Shown here in pieces: positions 1 through 10,152 of a DNA stretch of 13,406 nt. Position numbers and translations under genes: made by a program. How positions within the stretch are numbered: position 1 is the first letter of the stretch; each line of letters opens with the position of its first letter. The stretch is from an uncultured Actinomycetes bacterium. GTDB lineage: Bacteria; Actinomycetota; Thermoleophilia; Solirubrobacterales; Solirubrobacteraceae. The notes below the pieces were generated by a model that was not told the origin of the DNA, searched no databases, and was given only the letters and a program-made list of their open reading frames with translations. The stretch covers positions 1-13,406 of the forward strand of contig CALAQT010000214.1 of NCBI GenBank assembly GCA_937888775.1, written 5' to 3'.

Positions 1-136
1 TTCGCGGCTACGTGCGGCCGCCCACGCGCTATTCCCCCTTGCGGGGGAGGAGAAGAAGTCGAAATTCGAGGCTGAACGACATGCAGCGAGAAGCGTAGCA
101 TCGCCGTGCCGGGTCGCGCGCTGCCATGCTTAGGCA
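1..136. other. Contig-start intergenic region, no gene recognised
   Basis: No convincing coding sequence is visible. The + strand is open from base 2 to a TAG at 131-133, but the translation looks like no known protein, so I do not call a partial gene. A small perfect hairpin sits at 33-48 (TCCCCC, loop TTGC, GGGGGA) with no T-tract after it on either strand. A TAGCAT hexamer at 96-101 fits the actinobacterial -10 pattern TAnnnT for the following gene, but no -35 is obvious. The start of the window carries no adapter that I recognise, unlike its end. Confidence 0.5.
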
Positions 137-796
137 ATGAGCACCGCTGACAAGATCGCCCGGCGCAGCAACTGGCCCTGGCTCTCGCTGATCCCGTTGG
201 GTCTGGGGGCGTGGGCGCCGATCTACGCCGGCGTCAGGGCGCGCGTCAAGTCCTGGGTCCTGCTGGGAATCCTGTGGTCGGCGATCGTCGTCGCCGGCTT
301 TGTCGCCAACGCCGTCAGCAAGTCCGGCCAATCGGGCAACAACGACTTCGCCGGATTCCTGCTGATCCTCGGCTGGCTCGGAGCGATCGCCACCTCGTTC
401 TCGATCCGCGGCGCTTACGAGCGCCGGATGGGCTCGCCGCTGCTGCAGGCCGCGCAAGCCGGCGAGCAGCGACTTGAGGACCGGCGGCGCGCGCTCGAGC
501 TCGCGCGCCGCGATCCGGCGCTGGCGCGCGAGATGGGCATCGGTCGCCCGGATGAGAAGGGCGCGATCGACGTCGGACTCGTCGACGTCAACAACGCGTC
601 GGCGATCGCGCTGATGAAGCTGCCCGGGGTCGACGGCGACGTCGCCACGCAGATCATCGAAGCGCGTGAGAAGGTCGGCGGCTTCTCCTCGCTGGAGGAC
701 ATGGGCGAGACCCTCGACCTCGACGGTCACCTCGTGGAGGGCCTGCGCGGCGAAGTCGTCTTTCTGCCGCGCCGGGCAGGATCAGCCGGCCACTAA
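137..796 (+). CDS. Membrane protein with C-terminal ComEA-like helix-hairpin-helix domain
   Basis: A 219-residue protein. The N-terminal half has three hydrophobic stretches that look like membrane segments (about residues 14-33, 39-60 and 70-90). An Arg/Glu-rich, probably helical linker follows (about 91-140). The C-terminal 145-210 region contains VDVNNASAIALMKLPGVDG, then a helix and GGFSSLEDM, the layout of the ComEA/T2SK-type helix-hairpin-helix fold. That fold usually binds DNA non-specifically or mediates protein contacts. ComEA proper has one membrane anchor and lies outside the cell, whereas here three segments precede a charged linker, so topology and role are uncertain. The ATG at 137 is the first good start, with only a weak AGG close before it. 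It stands alone and converges on serA. The domain call is fairly firm; the function is unknown. Confidence 0.8.
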   Translation: MSTADKIARRSNWPWLSLIPLGLGAWAPIYAGVRARVKSWVLLGILWSAIVVAGFVANAVSKSGQSGNNDFAGFLLILGWLGAIATSFSIRGAYERRMGSPLLQAAQAGEQRLEDRRRALELARRDPALAREMGIGRPDEKGAIDVGLVDVNNASAIALMKLPGVDGDVATQIIEAREKVGGFSSLEDMGETLDLDGHLVEGLRGEVVFLPRRAGSAGH

Positions 797-834
797 GGGT
801 TCGCGACGAAGTTTGTGGCGGAATTGGACGGTCA

Positions 835-861
835 GCCCGTGGAGGCTGCTGCGCCGCGGGC
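835..861 (+). terminator. Candidate hairpin terminator after the HhH gene
   Basis: About 38 bases past the stop codon, GCCCGtGG at 835-842 pairs with CCgCGGGC at 854-861 around an 11-base loop, with one internal mismatch. No T-tract follows. T-less hairpins are common in high-GC actinobacteria, but random GC-rich DNA also yields such stems, so confidence is low. Confidence 0.3.
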
Positions 862-925
862 GAGCGGAGGCGTGCCTGTGGAACGTTGAGCATCGAGGGT
901 GGCGTCCAGCGCCGCGGCCGGATGA

Positions 926-977
926 CTCGAGCGCAGCCGAGCCAGCGAGGCTGGATGCCGAGCAGGCTGCGCTCGAG
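926..977. repeat. Perfect 13-bp inverted repeat between convergent genes
   Basis: CTCGAGCGCAGCC at 926-938 is exactly complementary to GGCTGCGCTCGAG at 965-977. Inside the 26-base loop a second stem, CCAGC (942-946) with GCTGG (950-954), closes on a GAG loop. The element lies between the ends of the HhH gene and serA, which face each other. A shared bidirectional terminator is therefore the simplest role, although no T-tract is present on either side. A structured small RNA is an alternative without direct support. Confidence 0.55.
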
Positions 978-1061
978 GGCCGGACAAACGGTTAGAAACT
1001 GAGTCGTGAGCCCTACGGCGCCGGCGACCGCTCGTGGCGGCCGAAGCGGAGCTAGGTGCTG

Positions 1062-3841
<2,780 letters not shown>

Positions 3842-3852
3842 CTAGCGGCCAA

Positions 3853-3867
3853 GGCGGGTGTCCCGCC
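3853..3867 (-). other. Intercistronic hairpin between ilvC and serC
   Basis: GGCGGG at 3853-3858 and CCCGCC at 3862-3867 form a perfect 6-bp stem with a 3-base loop, eight bases past the ilvC stop. No T-tract follows in the transcript direction. It may act as a weak or partial terminator, or as an mRNA processing or stability hairpin that sets the ilvC to serC ratio; this is inference. Confidence 0.4.
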
Positions 3868-3874
3868 CCACGTC

Positions 3875-4870
3875 CTATTCCGAGAATTCGGTATCGATCC
3901 AGTCCATCTGGGCGCGCAGCTCGCGCCCGATGACCTCGACCTGATGGCCGGCCTGCTCGGAGCGCATGCGCTTGAAGTTCTCCTGCCCCGCCCGGTTCTC
4001 GGCGATCCACTCGCGCGCGAAGTCGCCCGACTGGATCTCGCCCAGAATCTTCTTCATCGCCGCCCGGGACTCCTCCCCGATCACCCGCTTGCCGCGGGTC
4101 AGGTCGCCGTACTCGGCGGTGTTGGAGATCGAATAGCGCATGCCGGCGATCCCCTTCTCGTACATCAGGTCGACGATCAGCTTGAGCTCGTGCAGGCACT
4201 CGAAGTAGGCCAGGCGCGGGTCATAGCCCGCGTCGACGAGCGTCTCGTAACCGGCGCGCACGAGCTCGGTGACGCCGCCGCACAGCACGGCCTGCTCGCC
4301 GAACAGGTCGGTCTCGGTCTCGTCCTTGAAGGTCGTCTCGATAACGCCGCCGCGGGTGCAGCCGATGCCCTTGGCGTAGGCAAGTGCCAACGCCTGCGCG
4401 TGGCCGGTCGCGTCCTGGGCGACCGCGATCAGTCCGGGCACGCCGGAGCCCTCCAGGTACTGGCGGCGGACGAGATGGCCGGGCCCCTTGGGGGCCACCA
4501 GCGCGACGTCGACTTCGGGCGGCGGGACCACCTGCTCGTAGTGGATCGAGAAGCCGTGCCCGAACAGAAGCAGGTTCCCGGGCGCGATCCCGTCCTTGAC
4601 CCCGGACTCCCAGACCTGCTGGTGGAGCTCATCGGGGACGAGCATCATCACGACGTCGCCCTCGCTGGCGGCATCGGCGGGCTCGGTCACGCGTAGGCCG
4701 TGCTGCTGCGCCTTGGCGACGCTGCTCGAATCGGGTCGCAGGCCGACCACGACCGATACGCCGGAGTCCTTGAGGTTGAGAGCATGGGCGTGGCCCTGGG
4801 ACCCGTAGCCGATGATCGCGACGGTCTTGCCGTCGAGGAGGTGGAGGTCAGCGTCGTCGTCGTAGAACAT
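3875..4870 (-). CDS. ilvC: Ketol-acid reductoisomerase (class I)
   Basis: Isomerises and reduces acetolactate or acetohydroxybutyrate in valine, leucine and isoleucine synthesis, in the cytoplasm, with Mg2+ and NAD(P)H. Its 331 residues match class I enzymes. The Rossmann motif GYGSQG is at 21-26. The cofactor loop GLRPDSSS (43-50) is Ser-rich, which in this family goes with NADPH. His105 in FGHGFSIHY and Lys128 in VAPKGPG are active-site residues. The metal ligands are Asp188 and Glu192 (TDLFGEQ) and Glu224 and Glu228 (FECLHELK), and [13 protein letters not shown] is the class signature. A TAGCCT hexamer at 4885-4880 could be a -10 placing the transcript start two or three bases before the ATG, but no -35 is clear. 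ilvB and ilvN do not precede it; a cell-wall hydrolase does, behind a terminator. Confidence 0.97.
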   Translation of the reverse strand: MFYDDDADLHLLDGKTVAIIGYGSQGHAHALNLKDSGVSVVVGLRPDSSSVAKAQQHGLRVTEPADAASEGDVVMMLVPDELHQQVWESGVKDGIAPGNLLLFGHGFSIHYEQVVPPPEVDVALVAPKGPGHLVRRQYLEGSGVPGLIAVAQDATGHAQALALAYAKGIGCTRGGVIETTFKDETETDLFGEQAVLCGGVTELVRAGYETLVDAGYDPRLAYFECLHELKLIVDLMYEKGIAGMRYSISNTAEYGDLTRGKRVIGEESRAAMKKILGEIQSGDFAREWIAENRAGQENFKRMRSEQAGHQVEVIGRELRAQMDWIDTEFSE

Positions 4871-4917
4871 AGGGTCGCCAGGCTACACGGCGGACACCGC
4901 CGGCGACCTGCGGGGCG

Positions 4918-4950
4918 GGGCCGGGCGCGGGGCCACCGATCGCCCGGCCC
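4918..4950 (-). terminator. Strong GC-rich hairpin terminator after the LysM hydrolase
   Basis: GGGCCGGGCG at 4918-4927 is perfectly complementary to CGCCCGGCCC at 4941-4950, around a 13-base loop. It begins five bases past the hydrolase stop codon. A 10-bp all-GC stem without a T-tract is typical of actinobacterial intrinsic terminators, and its position separates this gene from the ilvC operon. Confidence 0.65.
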
Positions 4951-4955
4951 GGCCG

Positions 4956-5951
4956 CTATGGGCCGCCGAACCGGCTGCGCAGAGCGAGCACGTTGTTGAC
5001 GTACTGCTGGGTGTCTGAGTACATGCCGTGCTGCTGTATCGATTGCAGTCCCTGGTAATAGCCGCCGGCGGCCAGCGCGGGATCGCCGCCGGCGGCCGAC
5101 AGCAGCGAATGCAGCAGCAGCACGCCACCGCGGACGTTGTCGGTGGCGGAAGCCGGGGAGAGGGGCGTCGAGCCCGCGAGGTTCTGGCCGATCCAGTTCC
5201 AGGTGCCGGGCTCGATCTGCATCACGCCGACGGCCCCGGTGCTGGAGACGAGGTCGTTGTTGAAGCCGCTCTCCTGCCAGCCGATCGCCGCGGCCAGCGA
5301 CGGCGAGACCCCATTGGCGGCGGCGATCGAGCCGATGTCCGATGCGCTGACGGTCTGCGGAGTCGGATACGGGCCCGAAGTGGTGCCGGCGGCGGCCGTC
5401 GAAACCGGCTGCGAGACGGTGCTGACCGTGCTCGGCGCGCCCGAAAGGCTCAGCACCGAGCCCGCCAGCAGCGTGCCGTTCGGAGCGATGCCGTTGGCGG
5501 CCGCCAGGGAATCGAGGCTGATCCCGGCGCGGGCGGCGATCGCCGATAGCGTGTCACCCGGTTGCACCACGTAGGAGCCGCCGCCCGCCGATGCGCTCGA
5601 GCTTTGGGCCGCCGTCGAGCCGGCCGCGGTGGTTGGGGTCTGCCCAACCGTGCTTGAGGCATCGTCGCCATCGCCGGCGGTTGCCGGGGCCGACTGGGTG
5701 ACCGCAGAGCTCGTCTGGGTGACCGGAGAGCTCGTCTGGGGCGGGATCGCCAATGTCGTCCCGGCGATCAGCTGCGTATCGGTCGAGACTCCATTGGCGG
5801 CGGCGAGTTGCGCCACCGACAGCCCGTCGGCGGCGGCGACCGAGGAAAGCGACTCGCCGGGAGCCACGACGTGCTCGAAGGCGGCGTTGGCGGCGGCCGG
5901 AAACGCGAGCAGGGTCAGGGTCGCCAGGCAGGGGAGAATTCGGAGTCTCAT
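4956..5951 (-). CDS. Secreted lytic transglycosylase-like protein with two LysM domains
   Basis: Predicted exported cell-wall enzyme of 331 residues. Residues 1-23 form a signal peptide (MRLR, hydrophobic core, ANA cleavage site). Two LysM peptidoglycan-binding repeats lie at about 27-70 (HVVAPGESLSSVAAADGLS) and 126-170 (YVVQPGDTLSAIAARAGIS), joined by a Ser/Thr/Ala/Gln-rich linker. The C-terminal part from about 205 is an SLT-type lysozyme-fold domain: AIGWQESGFNN carries the presumed catalytic Glu227, followed by the family motif STGAVGVMQIEPGTW. A GTG at 5972 would add seven residues; I prefer the ATG at 5951 because it starts a clean signal peptide, but no Shine-Dalgarno decides it. It likely cuts glycan strands in wall remodelling, perhaps like resuscitation or spore cortex enzymes, though that is inference. 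It appears to be a single-gene unit. Confidence 0.88.
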   Translation of the reverse strand: MRLRILPCLATLTLLAFPAAANAAFEHVVAPGESLSSVAAADGLSVAQLAAANGVSTDTQLIAGTTLAIPPQTSSPVTQTSSAVTQSAPATAGDGDDASSTVGQTPTTAAGSTAAQSSSASAGGGSYVVQPGDTLSAIAARAGISLDSLAAANGIAPNGTLLAGSVLSLSGAPSTVSTVSQPVSTAAAGTTSGPYPTPQTVSASDIGSIAAANGVSPSLAAAIGWQESGFNNDLVSSTGAVGVMQIEPGTWNWIGQNLAGSTPLSPASATDNVRGGVLLLHSLLSAAGGDPALAAGGYYQGLQSIQQHGMYSDTQQYVNNVLALRSRFGGP

Positions 5952-6027
5952 GGCGGCGCATTCTGGCCCCACGACGCCGCCAGGCGAACTCCTGCAACGC
6001 GGCTTTCAGCTTGCAAGGATTGATTCA

Positions 6028-6046
6028 GGGCTCGCGTCGCGGGCCC
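6028..6046 (-). terminator. Possible terminator hairpin at the methyltransferase 3' end
   Basis: GGGCtCG at 6028-6034 pairs with CGgGCCC at 6040-6046 with one mismatch and a short loop, overlapping the stop codon of the methyltransferase. The transcript then runs into a more AT-rich stretch. Weak evidence only. Confidence 0.3.
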
Positions 6047-6900
6047 TAAGCCCCGGCGCCCGCCACCAGCGCGCTGCCTGGTAACCGCAAAGAACCATCA
6101 TTCTGGGTGTATGACCCGGTCAGCTCGGCGATCTGGCCGCGCACGGCGGAGCATTGGGAATCGGTGAGTTGATCGATGCCTTCCCTGAAGATGGAGGACA
6201 GGTCGCGGGTCTCCTCCAGGTAGGCGTCCAGATCGGTATAGGAGCGGTCAAGCGGCACCGTCTGCACGTGCACGTCAGCAAAGCCGGCCGTCTCCAGCAG
6301 CTGCGCCAGCGCCCCGGGCGCGGCCAGGCGGAACATGCCGGGGCCGTCGCGATCCGGCGGTTTCGCGTGTCCCAGATCCACCAGCGCGCGGCCGGGGATC
6401 GTCGCCCAGGGGTTGGCCTCCCCCACGTCCCATACGGCCAGCGCCACCCGGCCACCGGGGCGCACGACGCGGCGGATCTCCTGCGCGGCGGCTGGCGGAT
6501 CGACGATCAGCATGATGCCGAAGCGGCACAGGACGGAATCGACGCTGGCGGTCGGCAGGTCGATCCACTCCAGCTCCAGCCGCACGAACTCGACGTTGTC
6601 GATCCCCAACTCACCGGCTCGCGCGCGGGCTACCTCCAGCATCGCGTCGGCCCCATCGCTGCAGATCAGCGTTCCTCCGGGTGCGATCAGCTCGGCGGCC
6701 AGGAACCCCACGTCGCCCGGTCCGGCGGCCAGCTCCAGCAGGCGCTGGCCGGCCTGCAGGGAGAGCGCGTCGATCATCGCCGCCGACACCGCCATGAACG
6801 CGGGGCGCAGCCGCGTGGCCCGCTTTCCCCAACCCGGCGCCGAGCGCTCCCAGCGCTCAAGGCTCTCGGCCCGCTGTGCGTCTACATCCTCGCTGCTCAT
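6046..6900 (-). CDS. Class I SAM-dependent methyltransferase, substrate unknown
   Basis: A 284-residue soluble protein with the Rossmann-like methyltransferase fold. Motif I LLELAAGPGDVG is at 54-65, an acidic residue (Asp82) ends strand 2 in CSDGADAML, motif IV-like DSVLCRFGIMLIVD is at 121-134, and RVVRPGGRVALAVW is at 144-157. These place it with the Methyltransf_11/UbiE-like group. The substrate cannot be read from sequence. The ATG lies one base after the stop of the upstream MerR gene (TGAgATG), so the two are almost certainly cotranscribed and translationally coupled. A menaquinone methyltransferase (MenG) is conceivable because men genes lie nearby, but the MerR pairing argues for a regulated accessory role such as small-molecule modification or resistance. 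Confidence 0.85.
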   Translation of the reverse strand: MSSEDVDAQRAESLERWERSAPGWGKRATRLRPAFMAVSAAMIDALSLQAGQRLLELAAGPGDVGFLAAELIAPGGTLICSDGADAMLEVARARAGELGIDNVEFVRLELEWIDLPTASVDSVLCRFGIMLIVDPPAAAQEIRRVVRPGGRVALAVWDVGEANPWATIPGRALVDLGHAKPPDRDGPGMFRLAAPGALAQLLETAGFADVHVQTVPLDRSYTDLDAYLEETRDLSSIFREGIDQLTDSQCSAVRGQIAELTGSYTQNDGSLRLPGSALVAGAGA

Positions 6901-6901
6901 C

Positions 6902-7702
6902 TCAAAGCCCTCCGCTCAGCTCGTCGTCGTCGTCGTCAGAGCCCGGGGGTTGGCCGAGCACCTCGCGGCGCATCAGCGCACCGAAGGCAGTTTCGATCTG
7001 GGCGCTCATCCGCTGTCCGAAGATCGCCAGCAGCGCGTCGGTGGCGAGTGGGCGCAGGCGCTCGATCGACTCGTCGATCTCCGGCCAGCGCTCCAGCGGC
7101 ATGCCCGCCCGCTGGAACGGTTCCCAGACCTCACGCATGAACAGCGAGACGAACGCGCTGGAGACCGCGTCGCACTGGCGCGCCAGCTCTTCGAAGACCG
7201 CCAGCGCTCCGTCGAGCGAGACGCCGCGAGCGACCACCTGCTCGGCCACCGCCAGCAGCGTGGGGCTCGGTGCCCGGAAGCGGTCCTCCCCGGCGGCGAC
7301 CAGCACTCCGAGCCGCTGGGCCCTGGCCAGCACGCGCGACGCCTCCTCCGGGCTGACCGCAAAGCGACGGCCGAGCTCGGCGACGGTGAGCGTCTGCGGC
7401 GCCTCAGCGTCGGGCGAGCTGGTCAGCGCCCGCTCAAAGCGCGCCAGGCGCTCGGCGGTCCGCGTCTCGTCGTCGAGCAGCCGCTTGATCCCGCCGAGGT
7501 TGAAGCCCTGCTCCTGGAGCTGGCGGATCAGCCGCAGCTGAGCGATGTGCGCGGGGCCGTAATAGCCCACCCGCAGGCGCACCTCGGGCGGGGCCAGCAG
7601 CCCACGGGCCTGATGGGCGCGGATGTTGCGCACCGACATCCCCGACTGCGCCGCGAGCTGCTCGATCGTGAGCTGATTGCCCGGCGGCACGCGACGGATC
7701 AT
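6902..7702 (-). CDS. MerR-family transcriptional regulator
   Basis: A 266-residue DNA-binding protein. Residues 11-77 form the MerR winged helix-turn-helix: LTIEQLAAQSGMSVRNIRAHQARGLL, a YYGPAHIAQL wing region and LQEQGFNLGGIKRLL. The usual family element R-Y-Y is replaced by IRAHQARGLL, as in several actinobacterial MerR proteins. The C-terminal about 180 residues are helical with no cysteine cluster for metals, suggesting an organic or unknown ligand. The protein ends in an acidic run of five Asp (GSDDDDDELSGGL), encoded by a short trinucleotide repeat near 6921-6935. It heads a two-gene unit with the methyltransferase. A 24-bp inverted repeat ends 19 bases before its start codon and probably mediates autoregulation. 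Confidence 0.88.
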   Translation of the reverse strand: MIRRVPPGNQLTIEQLAAQSGMSVRNIRAHQARGLLAPPEVRLRVGYYGPAHIAQLRLIRQLQEQGFNLGGIKRLLDDETRTAERLARFERALTSSPDAEAPQTLTVAELGRRFAVSPEEASRVLARAQRLGVLVAAGEDRFRAPSPTLLAVAEQVVARGVSLDGALAVFEELARQCDAVSSAFVSLFMREVWEPFQRAGMPLERWPEIDESIERLRPLATDALLAIFGQRMSAQIETAFGALMRREVLGQPPGSDDDDDELSGGL

Positions 7703-7721
7703 ACGCTCGATCCCACAGATG

Positions 7722-7745
7722 ATGTGACGTCAATCGATGTCACAT
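7722..7745. promoter_or_regulatory. Inverted-repeat operator candidate upstream of the merR-methyltransferase unit
   Basis: ATGTGAC at 7722-7728 and GTCACAT at 7739-7745 are perfect 7-bp arms separated by 10 bases. On the coding (-) strand a TTGACG hexamer (7733-7728), usable as a -35, lies inside the repeat, but I find no good -10 at the standard distance. MerR proteins bind imperfect or perfect dyads in their own promoters, so this is the expected place for an operator; binding is inferred. Confidence 0.5.
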
Positions 7746-7775
7746 TGCCCCTCATGGTCGAGCTGGTCGCCGGCG

Positions 7776-7833
7776 AATCGCTTCGCGATGACCACTCTTG
7801 ACCAAGCGACTTACTGTGGTTCGCGAAGCGATT
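7776..7833. repeat. Perfect 13-bp inverted repeat at the end of the menE-like gene
   Basis: AATCGCTTCGCGA at 7776-7788 is exactly complementary to TCGCGAAGCGATT at 7821-7833, with a 32-base loop. The second arm lies in the last codons of the menE-like gene and the first arm in the space before merR. Each arm is also self-complementary in part (ATCGC/GCGAT), so two small hairpins could replace one long stem. It may serve as a terminator for the menE transcript; there is no T-tract. Confidence 0.5.
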
Positions 7834-9109
7834 TGCCAAGTTCGCGACGGCGCAGCTTGCCCGTCTCACCGCGCGGCAGGCTGGTCACCAGCCGGATCGT
7901 CTTGGGCACCTTGAAGCCGGCCAGCGTTCGGGCGCAGTGGGCTCGCAGCCCGTCCCCGTCGGCGTCCATCCCGGCCCGCAGCACCACGTTGGCCATCACC
8001 GCCTCGCCCCATTCGGGGTCGGCGATGCCGAACACGGCGGCGTCAGCGACCGCCGGATGCTCTAGCAGCACCGCCTCGACCTCGGCCGGGGCGACGTTCT
8101 CGCCGCCGCTGACGATCGTGTCGGCCTTGCGCCCGGTGATCGTCAGCCGCCCGCTGCGGTCCAGCGCGCCCAGGTCGCCCGTGTGCAGCCAGCCGTCCTC
8201 CCCCAGCGCCACGCGCGCGACGTTGGGCCCCCGCACCAGGATCTCGCCGTCGTCGGCGATCCGCAGGCCGATCCCCAGCAGCGGCAATCCGTTGGTGGCG
8301 ATCTGCGAGCACGCCTCGGTCATGCCGTAGGAGGGGGCGACGCTCACGCCCGCCGCAGCGGCCGCCTCCAGCAGCGCGGGGGCGATCGGACCCCCGCCCA
8401 GCAGCGCCCAGCGCAGCGTCGGCGGTTCGCGCAGGCCGGCGTCGAGCAGGCGGGCGAGCATCGTCGGCACCAGCGACACGAGCGTCACGGCCTGTGCCGG
8501 GTCCATCAGCGCGGCGAGCGCCGCCTCGGTATCGAAGCGATCGTGCAGGACCACGGTGGTGGCGTAGATGGCGCTGCGAAGCTGGATCGACAGGCCCCCC
8601 ACGTGGGCGAGCGGCATCGGGCACAGCCACCGCTCCTGCGAGTCAAGCCCCAGGGCCAGCGCCGAGCCGAGCGCGTTCCAGAGCCAGTTGTCGTAGCTCA
8701 GCGCCACCGGCCGCGGAGCGGCGGTCGTCCCCGAGGTGTGCATAATCGTCGCGATCTCGTCCAGCGCCAGCTCCGGGCGGACCGGCGCGAGAGCTCCGGC
8801 CAGCGGCGCTGACACCACCGTCACCGTTCCCGTCGTGCGCGCCTGGCGCTCGTGCACTCGCAGCCGCAGGTCGATCGGGACCGCCACCGCGCCGATCGCC
8901 ATGCAACCGTGCAGGGCCACCACCAGATCCTCGCCGGACAGCGCCAGCGCGACCCGGTCCCCGGCCCGCACTCCTCGCTCCAGCAGCGCACCTGCGGCCG
9001 CCCGGGCCCGCGCGTAGAGCGCTTGGTAATTCAGTTGGGCCCCGCCGGCGCCCACCAGCGCGGCCCGATCCCCGTGCGTTCGCGCGGCGCGCGCCAGCCA
9101 GAGTTCCAC
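7811..9109 (-). CDS. menE: AMP-forming acyl-CoA ligase, probably O-succinylbenzoate-CoA ligase
   Basis: Adenylates a carboxylic acid and joins it to CoA; in the menaquinone pathway the substrate is O-succinylbenzoate. It has 432 residues. Adenylate-forming motifs are in order: the P-loop HTSGTTAAPRP at 124-134 (Arg where many family members have Lys), YGMTE at 261-265, LHTGDLG at 308-314, GRKADTIVSGGENV at 326-339, and the C-terminal catalytic Lys418 in RGETGKLRRREL. The GTG at 9109 begins MELWLARAARTHGDRAAL, a normal start for this family; the frame is open further up but those codons run into the iron permease gene. The menE assignment rests on the neighbouring menB, menA, menC and menH, since sequence alone allows another acid substrate. 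It follows the permease by 26 bases, so they are probably cotranscribed. Confidence 0.82.
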   Translation of the reverse strand: MELWLARAARTHGDRAALVGAGGAQLNYQALYARARAAAGALLERGVRAGDRVALALSGEDLVVALHGCMAIGAVAVPIDLRLRVHERQARTTGTVTVVSAPLAGALAPVRPELALDEIATIMHTSGTTAAPRPVALSYDNWLWNALGSALALGLDSQERWLCPMPLAHVGGLSIQLRSAIYATTVVLHDRFDTEAALAALMDPAQAVTLVSLVPTMLARLLDAGLREPPTLRWALLGGGPIAPALLEAAAAAGVSVAPSYGMTEACSQIATNGLPLLGIGLRIADDGEILVRGPNVARVALGEDGWLHTGDLGALDRSGRLTITGRKADTIVSGGENVAPAEVEAVLLEHPAVADAAVFGIADPEWGEAVMANVVLRAGMDADGDGLRAHCARTLAGFKVPKTIRLVTSLPRGETGKLRRRELGKSLREPQ

Positions 9110-9135
9110 TGCTACGGCTGGGCTACGCCACGCAA

Positions 9136-10152
9136 CTAATGCGACCCGTGGTGGAGTACCGGGCGCGCTGGCGGGGCGTTGGGACGGACGGCGACCGAGC
9201 CGCCGCGACGCCGCGGCCGGCGCACGCGCAGCTCCTCGGCCAGGAAGTAGGAGCCGATCACCAGCACCGCGGCGATCGCCTGCGCCGCGATCGTCTGGAC
9301 GTTGGGGAAGATCGAGAACCACAGACCCATCCAGCCGGGCAGCGCGATGTGCAGCGACGTCGTGCCGATCCAGCCGGCCTGCTGGAGCTCCTGCACGCTC
9401 TCGCCGACCATCACCAGCAGCACCGCGCCGAGCAGGATCCCGGTCGCCACGAGCATCCGCTTGTACGGCAGCCGCCGCTGCAGGCCGAAGGTCAGGTAGC
9501 CGATCATGGCGACGAACACCAGACCGATCGCGATGCCCTCCAGCACGACCCCCGATCCGTAGCGCAGCCGCAGGTTCTGGAGGAACAGCACCACCTCAAA
9601 GCCCTCGCGGTACACGGAGGTGAAGCCGAGCAGCGCAAGCCCGAGCATCGTTCGCTGCACGCTCACCGAGTCCGCGCCGCCGACCAGCTGCTGGCGTTTG
9701 CGGTTGTGGTGGGCGATCCAGCCGGTCCAGTACACGCGATGAAAGAACCAGTTCATGACCACCAGCAGCACGGCGATCGCCAGCAGGCCGGTGGCCGCCT
9801 GGAGGTCGAGGCTGGACGGACCGACCGCGCTGGTGATCGCGATCGCGACAAACCAGGTGATCACGGCGACGCCGAACCCCAGCGCCGCGCCGGCCGATAG
9901 CGGCTTGCGGTAGGTGCGGTTGGCGCCGCGCATGCTGGCGGTCAGGACCGCCAGCACAAGGATCGTCTCCAAACCCTCGCGCAGCACCAGGATGCCGCTG
10001 TCGAGCACCACCGCCAGGTGGCCGAGGTGGGTGTTGGGGTTGGTCGGATCAGGCGTGCCGGCGCCGGCGTTGAGCATCTGCCACACCAGCAGGCCGACGA
10101 TCAGGACCCCGAACGAACACCAGCCAACCCGTTTGCGCCAAGCACCGCCCAT
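9136..10152 (-). CDS. efeU: FTR1-family high-affinity iron permease
   Basis: Integral membrane protein of 338 residues with about seven hydrophobic segments (first at about 9-27). Both iron-binding signatures of the FTR1/EfeU family are present: REGLE at 58-62 and REGFE at 182-186, each inside a membrane helix. The first is followed by TILVLAVL and the second by VVLFLQNL. A basic stretch (RVRRPRRR) and a His-containing tail (HHGSH) follow the last helix. The family moves iron across the cytoplasmic membrane, often with EfeO and EfeB or a ferroxidase; no such partner is in the window. It lies between menE and menB, divergent from menB. The ATG at 10152 is directly preceded by a palindrome that may link it to iron-responsive control. 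The symbol is given by family; FTR1 would serve equally well. Confidence 0.9.
   Translation of the reverse strand: MGGAWRKRVGWCSFGVLIVGLLVWQMLNAGAGTPDPTNPNTHLGHLAVVLDSGILVLREGLETILVLAVLTASMRGANRTYRKPLSAGAALGFGVAVITWFVAIAITSAVGPSSLDLQAATGLLAIAVLLVVMNWFFHRVYWTGWIAHHNRKRQQLVGGADSVSVQRTMLGLALLGFTSVYREGFEVVLFLQNLRLRYGSGVVLEGIAIGLVFVAMIGYLTFGLQRRLPYKRMLVATGILLGAVLLVMVGESVQELQQAGWIGTTSLHIALPGWMGLWFSIFPNVQTIAAQAIAAVLVIGSYFLAEELRVRRPRRRGGSVAVRPNAPPARPVLHHGSH

Larger units (their letters stand above)
797..1061. other. Convergent intergenic region (265 bases)
   Basis: The space between the stop of the HhH gene and the stop of serA. It holds the two hairpins at 835-861 and 926-977 and otherwise no recognisable gene or RNA family. 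Short open frames here have no plausible start or homology that I recognise. Confidence 0.5.

Noticed and set aside
29..82. 17-codon minus-strand frame (MSFSLEFRLLLLPRKGE)
   Set aside because: Runs through a simple hairpin, has no ribosome site and no neighbour in the same direction.
126..140. Four-codon upstream frame (MLRQ) whose TGA overlaps the ATG of the HhH gene
   Set aside because: No Shine-Dalgarno before it and too short to distinguish from chance.
5700..5740. Short direct repeat of GAGCTCGTCTGG in the LysM hydrolase
   Set aside because: It encodes the low-complexity Ser/Thr/Gln linker between LysM domains and is ordinary for such linkers.
6921..6935. Trinucleotide run encoding five Asp in the MerR tail
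   Set aside because: Too short to argue for phase variation; likely a disordered acidic tail.
6335..7801. 488-codon + strand open frame opposite the methyltransferase and merR
   Set aside because: Ser/Arg-rich shadow translation with no recognisable domain; the minus-strand genes have clear motifs.
9110..9322. Longer N-terminus for the menE-like ligase
   Set aside because: It would overlap the 3' end of the iron permease gene out of frame, and the residues look like shadow translation (Arg/Pro/Gly rich).
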